From assembly GCF_002964975.1 (NCBI RefSeq), contig NZ_PSZM01000040.1, positions 281,000-344,999 of the forward strand: 64,000 nucleotides of DNA, in the 5' to 3' direction. Shown piece after piece: positions 58,218-64,000 of the stretch; position 1 is the stretch's first letter; each line of letters starts with the position of its first letter. The notes under the pieces are model-generated. The model ran no database searches, was not told the origin of the DNA, and was given only the letters and a program-made list of their open reading frames with translations. A program made the position numbers and the translations under genes. The stretch is from Apibacter adventoris. Lineage in GTDB: Bacteria > Bacteroidota > Bacteroidia > Flavobacteriales > Weeksellaceae.

Positions 58218-60216
58218 TAGAAATGAATTTTTTTACAATTTCAAAATCTTCATCTTTCCAATCGTTTATTATTCTTTGCCATTCTTCTATATCAAATTTA
58301 TTGGGATTAATAAAGTAACTTCTTGGTAAAGCAAAACTTGTTCTAATTTCTGCTAATTTGGAAATTTCTGTTTTATTTCCAGTTTTCCACCCTCCTCCTT
58401 TGGCTAGGATGATAGTATTATTTCCTATCAAATTTAAAAATGGACTATTCATCTCTGCATTATTAATACTTTTATTCATATTCTTCCAATGGAAAAGATT
58501 ATAATCATTAAAGAGTTTATTGTGTGTATAAATAGGATTTAACTCTTTAATATCATTTTTAACATTTGCATTGACTTCATAAAAATGATTCATATAAGTT
58601 TTAATCCTATTTGTTATTTCTATATGCTTAGAACTATTATTAATGAACTTTTCTAAAGTTTCTAATAAATGTCCTCCATAATTTTCAGAGCATTCTTCTA
58701 ATTTAGCAATAAAAATTTCTTTTATTGTATCTGATTTAGAATCAAATAAAGGTAATAATGCTGGAACAATAAATTTAGGCTCTCTAAACTCTTGATACAA
58801 AGAAATACATAATTTATATTGGTCTATAGACTCTAATTTTAATATATTATATGAGAAAACATATCCATATCCATCTACTACCGTTTGTGATAGGTTATTA
58901 AATATATCCTTTGCTACAAATCTTATATTAGCTTTATTATTTATTAAAAGTTCTACTAATATTCTATCTAATTCTTTTTTATCAAAATATGAAAAACTTG
59001 ATTCAAAATATTTTGCAACAGGAGTAAAAGGATTATTTTTGGCAAGACTTATTAAAATTTTTTTAAATGTTTCTACATCTTTAATGTACCAAAATATCTG
59101 ACATATAGATTTTAAATGCTTCTCAATATTAAAATAACTTTGATTAACAATCTTAATTATCAAATTTATTCTTTCTACTTCGAATTCCTCTAACAAAACT
59201 ACCTCATTAATAACGAAATACACAACTTTTTCATCTTCAACAGCCTTTGATACCCTATCAAAACATGGTGAAATATAACTTTGTTTGTTTTCAAAATCTT
59301 TAGAACTTAAAATAGAAAATAATAATTGAAGTAAAGAAAAAATTAAATCATTAAAATTTTTATATGTATCAAACAAATTTATAAATATTTTACTTTCTAT
59401 TTCTGTTATATTCTTTACACAAGAAAGTCCTGTAAATATTCCTTTTTGAAATTTATTGGATTCCACAAAATCTTTTAAATGTGTTTTATAGAATGCATAA
59501 CCTATTTTATCATATAATCCAGTTACTATAGAAGAAATAATATTTTCATTATGTAAAGAATTTTCTTGAAGAGCAATTTTTAATAATTCCAATCCTACAG
59601 ACTCATCATCAAAGCATTTTTGTTTAATTGCAAATAAAATGTTGTTATATGAGATATTAACATCTACTTCTTTTTGATTCAATTCTAAAAGTTTTAATGA
59701 ATTTGCATATAGCATATCACTTGTAATATCTAATTCCACTAACAATAAGTTATATACACTAATGAAATCATATAACTCTTTGGGTTTATCTTCTTTATTA
59801 AAAGAATTTATAAAATCATGAAAATTGGATTTATATTGGTTATTTGATTCTAATATTGTAATTTTCCATAATTCTTTTCTAAGAAGTCTAAAATTTCTAA
59901 CATCAAAATCTTGCTCTATTTTATTTAGAAATTCAGAATTTAGTTTAAAATCCTCTTGAAAATCAAATGAAAATTTTTTCTTATATTTTTCAATTACCTT
60001 AATGGCAATTGCTAAAGGATTGTTTATAACATATTTTTCTCCAACTATACTTATTATTTTTTCATTAGTCAATATCTCATTTGGAGTGTAATCATTCACT
60101 GAAATAGTAATTTTTTTTGTTTCAATTAATTTATCCACAAATTCATCTATTGCAGAAGCTAAATTAGTCATAGAAGTTATTTTATCAATTAATTCTTCTA
60201 TTTCAGTTTTTATCAT
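58207..60216 (-). CDS. Unknown large helical protein (first gene of a two-gene operon)
   Basis: 669 residues, no family recognised. Composition and helix pattern (Leu/Ile every 3-4 residues, Lys/Glu/Asn between) suggest an alpha-solenoid of HEAT/ARM type from about residue 150 to 550. No signal peptide or membrane segment, so cytoplasmic. Near the C-terminus 'AKGGGWKTGNKTEISKLA' resembles a P-loop but has one residue too many before the Lys. Coupled (11-nt overlap) to the nuclease-like gene. A sensor or scaffold for that nuclease is a reasonable inference; nothing in the sequence proves it. Confidence 0.7.
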   Translation of the reverse strand: MIKTEIEELIDKITSMTNLASAIDEFVDKLIETKKITISVNDYTPNEILTNEKIISIVGEKYVINNPLAIAIKVIEKYKKKFSFDFQEDFKLNSEFLNKIEQDFDVRNFRLLRKELWKITILESNNQYKSNFHDFINSFNKEDKPKELYDFISVYNLLLVELDITSDMLYANSLKLLELNQKEVDVNISYNNILFAIKQKCFDDESVGLELLKIALQENSLHNENIISSIVTGLYDKIGYAFYKTHLKDFVESNKFQKGIFTGLSCVKNITEIESKIFINLFDTYKNFNDLIFSLLQLLFSILSSKDFENKQSYISPCFDRVSKAVEDEKVVYFVINEVVLLEEFEVERINLIIKIVNQSYFNIEKHLKSICQIFWYIKDVETFKKILISLAKNNPFTPVAKYFESSFSYFDKKELDRILVELLINNKANIRFVAKDIFNNLSQTVVDGYGYVFSYNILKLESIDQYKLCISLYQEFREPKFIVPALLPLFDSKSDTIKEIFIAKLEECSENYGGHLLETLEKFINNSSKHIEITNRIKTYMNHFYEVNANVKNDIKELNPIYTHNKLFNDYNLFHWKNMNKSINNAEMNSPFLNLIGNNTIILAKGGGWKTGNKTEISKLAEIRTSFALPRSYFINPNKFDIEEWQRIINDWKDEDFEIVKKFISNEQ

Positions 60217-60253
60217 AGGTAATAATTTAATACAAGTATTTTTATACTACATT

Positions 60254-60261
60254 CAAATTTA
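60254..60261 (-). promoter_or_regulatory. Possible -7 box (TAAATTTG) of the two-gene operon
   Basis: TAAATTTG on the minus strand ends 37 nt before the ATG at 60216. No -33 TTTG at the usual distance. Confidence 0.45.
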
Positions 60262-60300
60262 GTGAAAATGTGTTACTTTATCTTATTGAATTTTAAATAA

Positions 60301-60777
60301 TTATTTCTGCCCTAAAATCCCCTTCACTTTCTGCACAGTTCCCAGACTCACATTGCATAACTTAGCTGTATTTCTGAGTGATTGCCCTTGTTTCAGGTAT
60401 TTCACTACATTTTTGTACTTGTCCAAAACATGCTGGTCTGTTTCCTTTGACCCTTTGACTCTGCCTTTGTAAATACCCTTAGCAATAGCTATCTTAATAC
60501 CCTCTCTCTGCCTCTCTAACATAGTTTGCTTCATCTCTGCTATGTTAGCCATAACACTTATAATAAGCTTAAAAGCACTGTTAGGCTTTCCATTTACTAA
60601 ACTTTCTATTCCCAGATTATCTACTTTTAAAGTAATATTCTTTTCATTGAATACCTCCAGAGTAGAAAGTATATCAAAGAGGTTTCTCCCCAATCGGTCT
60701 ATGCTGTGTACGCTGATATAGTTGATACTTCCAGTTTCTATATCCTGTAGTAATTCCTTTCCTTTCTCTCTTTCGAT
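60301..60777 (-). pseudogene. Serine recombinase (resolvase/invertase), 5'-truncated
   Basis: The frame reads 'EREKGKELLQDIETGSINYI', then 'SVHSIDRLGRN', the second half of the catalytic domain with the conserved DRLGR. The long E helix 'MKQTMLERQREGIKIA' and a C-terminal helix-turn-helix ('GQSLRNTAKLCNVSLGTVQK') follow and are intact. The first 55 or so residues, including the nucleophilic serine (Y-x-R-V-S region), are missing: upstream, the frame meets a stop at 60796-60798 within the neighbouring gene's coding sequence. So it cannot be an active recombinase. It is DNA from a transposon or integrative element. Confidence 0.85.
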
Positions 60778-61374
60778 ACTATAATGTTTAAGGAACTAAA
60801 CAGTAATATACTATATCTTAATTTAGATAAAATAACTAAATATCAATTCTATCAACAATACGATAAAATAAAATCCTTTCATAAAATTATTTTAGATCTA
60901 AGAGGATACCCTAATAAAGGTGTACGTGAAATGCTCACCAATTTTTTTCCTAATAAATTTTTTAATGATGTGTTTTTCAAACCACTTATTAAAGAACCAG
61001 AACTTAGAGGGGCAGAATGGAAAGGAGGAAGATGGCTCTATAAATTGACCGATAGTTTGCAAGCTAAAATAATTTTATTAGTTGATGAAAGGTGTATTAG
61101 CTATGCAGAATCCGTGACATCCTATTTAAAGGAAAATAAGTTTGTTACTATTTTGGGACATTCCACAGCAGGAGCTAATGGTAACGTTAATAGAATTAAA
61201 TTAGCAGATAATTTTTTTATGACCTTTACAGGAATGAAAGTAAAAAATCCTGATGGCTCTCAATTTTTCACCAAAGGAGTACAACCAGATATTTACATAG
61301 ATTATACAATTGAAGGGATCAAACAAGGAAAAGACCCTTTTATTGAAAAGGCTGTTGAGGTTTTAAATAAATGA
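60775..61374 (+). pseudogene. S41-family peptidase, 5'-truncated
   Basis: About 196-199 residues of the C-terminal half of a C-terminal-processing/tricorn-type protease: 'ILYLNLDKI', 'IILDLRGYPNKG', the nucleophile region 'DERCISYAESVTSYL', 'GHSTAGANGNVNRI', 'TKGVQPDIYIDYTIEG'. The N-terminal part (signal peptide, PDZ or cap domain) is missing, and no promoter or signal is seen before the ATG at 60784. The recombinase remnant lies head to head with it at the break. It could still be translated from 60784, but the product would be incomplete. Confidence 0.8.
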
Positions 61375-61701
61375 AAATCCTAACTAATTACAATTAAAAT
61401 TAACATTTTTATTTAAATTAAAATAGTATAGTATTAGAGAATATGTTTTCAAAAAAAGTAGATCTCTATTATATAAAAAAAACTTTGTAGAAGAATAATC
61501 CAGAAAAATGAGTTAATAGAAAAACTCTAAAAATGTAGATATCTAGAATTTTCTCTATTCACCGCTTCCTCTAATAATTAAATTCAATAGGATCTAAATA
61601 TCTTGTGAGGCATTCTCCGGTTGATGTTTTTCACCCTATTAAATGAGCTGTTTTAGATGATACTTGAATATAATTGTAATCATATTATATTCATAAACTA
61701 T
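61375..61701. other. Intergenic region with a possible coding remnant
   Basis: 327 bases between the S41 remnant and the DUF4280 gene. A minus-strand stretch at about 61571-61680 reads like protein ('NYIQVSSKTAHLIG', an in-frame TGA, then 'KTSTGECLTRYLDPIEFN') before a stop. It may be the tail of a decayed gene. No promoter, terminator or RNA recognised. Confidence 0.4.
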
Positions 61702-62055
61702 CTATTCTTCTTCATGATTTTCCGAATGACCTTTATCTATAACTTTAATAGTTCCCCCAATAGCACAGGGACAAATTGAGGTATCTAATAATATTTTATA
61801 GTCATTTAATTTGTCTTTTTTTGTTGTTTGTTTCCAAGAAATAGGTGTAGGCACACAGGGAAGAAATCCACCGGGTATCGGTTTTAGTTTACACAAACCA
61901 AAAGCCTTTATATTGATATTACCTTGTTTATCTTTTTCGGTAGCAATAGGTTTATTTTCAATAAAGAAAAAATTCTGGCTGGTTACTTTCAATTGAGTTA
62001 GTGCAGTTCCTTGATTGCATTGTAATTTGGCTTTTTCTGTAATTTTTTGTGGCAT
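61702..62055 (-). CDS. DUF4280 domain protein, PAAR-like
   Basis: 117 residues from the ATG at 62055. A reading from 62124 would overlap the upstream gene, and its extra residues mirror the repeated lipoprotein tail in another frame. The start 'MPQKITEKAKLQCNQGT', the 'PIATEKDKQGNINIKAFG' loop, four or more conserved Cys ('LQC', 'GLCKLKP', 'PCVPTP', 'CPCAIGG') and the ending are those of DUF4280. This PAAR-like family sits with type VI secretion effectors in Bacteroidota. No other secretion gene is in the window. Confidence 0.8.
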   Translation of the reverse strand: MPQKITEKAKLQCNQGTALTQLKVTSQNFFFIENKPIATEKDKQGNINIKAFGLCKLKPIPGGFLPCVPTPISWKQTTKKDKLNDYKILLDTSICPCAIGGTIKVIDKGHSENHEEE

Positions 62056-62080
62056 TTTTATAATGTATTTATTCTTCCTC

Positions 62081-62953
62081 TCATATAAAACGGGAAGTAA
62101 ACCCATGGGTATCTTTCTTATCATTTTTGGCTATAGAAATATTATGTTTACGGGCATAGGCTTCAAATTGTTTTTGCTCAAACTCTTCCCATTCTTCTCG
62201 AGTATAATCCTTCCCTTCATAGGTTTTGTAATTTGAAGATGTTTTCTTATCTTCTTTCTTATCCAAATCGTTTTTGTATTCTTCCGGTATATATTCCCCA
62301 AAGGTATGAGTAGTTTCTTTAAGTAACTTTCCAGTTCTTCCATCCAGCTCTATTTCTTGTATTATTTGATTTCCATATTTATCAAATTCTTTAGTATCCC
62401 AACTCAAATACCAAATAGGATGGTTATTTTCATTTTCTCTCCATACCCGTGTAAAAGGATCCAATAAATTTACTTTTCGGTTTTCCAACCAAAGCTTTAC
62501 TTTTTCCCAAGGAAAATCTTTATAGGGAGCATCGTAATCAGTCTGTTTAATTATATTTCCTCGTTCATCATAATCAACTACAATTCCTTTAGTAAAGGCA
62601 TTACCATGAAATATTAGACCTCTTATCTTTATATTTCCGTTTAAATAATAATTACATTTTAAAATGAAAGGATTATCTTTTCTTGAAATTTCTATCCAAT
62701 ACTCATCTTTTACTTTTCTCACAAAATATTCTTGATTATTCTTTGTAAATAACCAACTTCCATTTTTTTGATGTTTATTAAATTCGTCTATATTAAATCT
62801 TTCCGTAATAGTATCGTTAGGTATTGGTTGTTTTGCTGTAGCTTCTAACAATCTATTCTTTCTTTCCTGGCCTTGACAAGAAAAGAGAACCCCGCTAATA
62901 GAAAAAAACACTAACAGCTTATAGATATTTTTTTTGTTTAGAATATTATTCAT
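62081..62953 (-). CDS. Lipoprotein with MORN/YwqK-like repeats, array copy 1
   Basis: 290 residues from the ATG at 62953, chosen because the same start (MNNILNKKNIYKLLVFFS) opens copy 2. Lipobox 'GVLFSC' near residue 26. The middle has antitoxin/YwqK-type repeat units: 'YYLNGNIKIRGLIFHGNAF' and 'YDERGNIIKQTDYD'. The last 47 residues ('KTYEGKDYTREEWEEFEQKQ', then 'FEAYARKHNISIAKNDKKD', then 'THGFTSRF') are almost the same as in the other copies. It lies 25 nt before the DUF4280 gene. An immunity role is inferred from this setting. Confidence 0.75.
   Translation of the reverse strand: MNNILNKKNIYKLLVFFSISGVLFSCQGQERKNRLLEATAKQPIPNDTITERFNIDEFNKHQKNGSWLFTKNNQEYFVRKVKDEYWIEISRKDNPFILKCNYYLNGNIKIRGLIFHGNAFTKGIVVDYDERGNIIKQTDYDAPYKDFPWEKVKLWLENRKVNLLDPFTRVWRENENNHPIWYLSWDTKEFDKYGNQIIQEIELDGRTGKLLKETTHTFGEYIPEEYKNDLDKKEDKKTSSNYKTYEGKDYTREEWEEFEQKQFEAYARKHNISIAKNDKKDTHGFTSRFI
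62087..62230. repeat. 144-bp repeat, unit 1 (3' end of array copy 1)
   Basis: Differs from unit 2 at about three positions by eye (two adjacent bases near 62192 and one near 62201). It encodes the shared C-terminal segment of the lipoproteins. Confidence 0.85.
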
Positions 62954-62966
62954 ATATAAAATATTC

Positions 62967-63845
62967 TTATTCATCTAGTGAAAAACGGGAAGTAAACCCA
63001 TGGGTATCTTTCTTATCATTTTTGGCTATAGAAATATTATGTTTACGGGCATAGGCTTCAAATTGTTTTTGCTCAAATGCTTCCCATTCTTCTCGGGTAT
63101 AATCCTTCCCTTCATAGGTTTTGTAAACTCCAGATGTCTTTTTATCCTCTGCTCCCTCTATTTTTACTTTTCCGGTTTCTCCATCCATTACATAGTTTAA
63201 CGGTATAAAAGCAGGAGGTTCTCCATATTCCGGAAAGTTTTTTGGGTCGGTATTGGGAATTCCTTTAACTATGGATATAATCCAGTATTTTTCTTTATTT
63301 TGTTCTCCAAAATATAATTCAAAAACGGCTCGTCCATCTTCATCTACCCTTCCTTTTCCGGTTTTTAGGTTAATATAGCCTTTTTCCTGTAAAAATTCCA
63401 GTACCTGTTGGGGCTTTATTTTTCCGAATTTTTTATCTTCATTTACCTCTTTGATTAAATTTCCTTTTTCATCGTAATATCGGGAAATTCCCACTTTTAC
63501 ATGTTCTCCTATATAGGTTTCTTTTAACTTTAAATTTCCATTGGCATAAAATTCTTTATATACAGTTAAAAAAGAAGGGGAAGGAAGCCGTTCTCTTTGA
63601 AATCCTTTTTTATCTTTAATAAATCCTATAGAAAATATCGTATTACCATTAGGTAAAGTATATTCATCAGACCCTTTATTGGTTTTTTCATATACATTAA
63701 AATCAAATTTTTCTATCATGTGAGTATTTTTTGTATTTGGTTTACTTTTTTTTATTTCCTGTCCTTGACAAGAAATAAAAATCCCGCTCATAGAAAAAAA
63801 TACTAACAGCTTATAGATATTTTTTTTGTTTAGAATATTATTCAT
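62967..63845 (-). CDS. Lipoprotein with MORN/YwqK-like repeats, array copy 2
   Basis: 292 residues. Signal and lipobox ('GIFISC') nearly match copy 1; the middle is diverged ('FYANGNLKLKETYIGEHVKV', 'YYDEKGNLIKEVNEDKK') but keeps the same repeat plan; the C-terminal 47 residues differ from copy 1 by two residues or so, and the tail adds 'SLDE'. Copy 1 starts 13 nt after its stop. Periplasm-facing lipid anchor predicted. Confidence 0.75.
   Translation of the reverse strand: MNNILNKKNIYKLLVFFSMSGIFISCQGQEIKKSKPNTKNTHMIEKFDFNVYEKTNKGSDEYTLPNGNTIFSIGFIKDKKGFQRERLPSPSFLTVYKEFYANGNLKLKETYIGEHVKVGISRYYDEKGNLIKEVNEDKKFGKIKPQQVLEFLQEKGYINLKTGKGRVDEDGRAVFELYFGEQNKEKYWIISIVKGIPNTDPKNFPEYGEPPAFIPLNYVMDGETGKVKIEGAEDKKTSGVYKTYEGKDYTREEWEAFEQKQFEAYARKHNISIAKNDKKDTHGFTSRFSLDE
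62982..63125. repeat. 144-bp repeat, unit 2 (3' end of array copy 2)
   Basis: Same segment as unit 1 and identical by eye to unit 3 over the 125 bases available. The repeat extends through the spacer and into the signal-peptide region of the next copy. Confidence 0.85.
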
Positions 63846-63860
63846 ATATATAAAATAATC

Positions 63861-64000
63861 TTATTCATCTAGTAAAAAACGGGAAGTAAACCCATGGGTA
63901 TCTTTCTTATCATTTTTGGCTATAGAAATATTATGTTTACGGGCATAGGCTTCAAATTGTTTTTGCTCAAATGCTTCCCATTCTTCTCGGGTATAATCCT
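63861..64000 (-). CDS. Lipoprotein array copy 3, C-terminal end only
   Basis: The last 46 residues of a third copy ('DYTREEWEAFEQKQFEAYAR' onward to 'FTSRFLLDE') are visible; the rest lies beyond the right edge. Its nucleotide sequence is identical to copy 2 over the visible repeat. It shows the array has at least three members. Confidence 0.8.
   Translation of the reverse strand, partial: DYTREEWEAFEQKQFEAYARKHNISIAKNDKKDTHGFTSRFLLDE
63876..64000. repeat. Repeat unit 3 (cut by window edge)
   Basis: 125 visible bases identical by eye to unit 2. Period between units is about 895 bases. Confidence 0.85.

Noticed and set aside
62056..62124. Longer start of the DUF4280 gene
   Set aside because: It would overlap the upstream lipoprotein by 44 nt and reads the repeat segment in another frame.
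62015..63200. Plus-strand frames opposite the lipoprotein array (both begin in the 144-bp repeat)
   Set aside because: They are the antisense of the repeated segment; the minus-strand proteins with lipoboxes are the real products.
1..64000. CRISPR array, rRNA operon, insertion sequence or complete prophage
   Set aside because: No regularly spaced short repeats, rRNA sequences, transposase with terminal repeats, or phage structural genes were seen. The only long repeats are the three units of the lipoprotein array.
56250..64000. Second copy of the tRNA-Asn 3' end as a right attachment site
   Set aside because: No repeat of the T-arm/acceptor sequence was found by eye to the right of the tRNA; the right border of the island stays undefined.

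Overview
The window is chromosomal DNA from an AT-rich member of the Bacteroidota, class Flavobacteriia. The evidence is the fused lpxC-fabZ gene, the type IX secretion regulator PorX and a PorD-like protein, the bamD-rpoZ-coaBC-porD-recN cluster, a short-LID adenylate kinase, and many promoters of the Bacteroidota type (TTTG, about 18-20 nt, TAnnTTTG). The base composition and the type VI-type (DUF4280) cargo would fit an AT-rich Weeksellaceae host-associated genus such as Apibacter, but that name is a guess.

Positions 1-56250 are mostly housekeeping. In order: the 5' part of an alpha-2-macroglobulin-like gene (minus); valS; a secreted propeller-like protein; prmC with an LpxR-type lipid A deacylase; secA; a DUF2795 protein; an outer-membrane barrel. 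A minus-strand envelope operon follows: lpxD, lpxC-fabZ, lpxA, efp, a second lpxD-like gene and sucD. Upstream of it lie an HD hydrolase and the divergent porX. Next come a thioredoxin-like lipoprotein and a DUF4230 protein, a serine-synthesis operon (ferredoxin, serC, serA-like, DUF1015), an acyl-CoA reductase, dapA, and the bamD-rpoZ-coaBC-porD-recN operon. After purA, pepD, a sugar-kinase-like gene, pepP and a cupin gene there is a small membrane protein with its own strong promoter and terminator. ackA, ahcY, a luciferase-like oxidoreductase, a nitrilase-family amidase, pdxY, degP, the hpt-adk-obg cluster, a universal stress protein, rseP and tRNA-Asn complete this part.

The accessory region starts just after tRNA-Asn (56173-56246). 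It holds a tightly coupled two-gene minus-strand operon: a 669-residue protein predicted to be all helical, then a 572-residue protein whose N-terminus looks like a PD-(D/E)XK nuclease. Neither is a family I recognise, and together they are the best candidate for an undescribed system, probably anti-phage defence. Behind them a serine recombinase and an S41 peptidase, pointing away from each other, have both lost their 5' ends and meet at about position 60775: a rearrangement scar.

The right end (61702-64000) holds a DUF4280 (PAAR-like) gene associated with type VI secretion, and a tandem array of at least three lipoprotein genes. These share almost identical first and last segments but have diverged middles with MORN/YwqK-like repeats, as expected of a diversifying immunity-protein array. 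The array runs off the right edge.

Several promoters lie so close to the ATG (4-7 nt) that leaderless or nearly leaderless transcripts are likely (lpxD, bamD, ahcY, the thioredoxin-like lipoprotein). In two cases a tempting TTG start is actually the last three bases of the -7 box.
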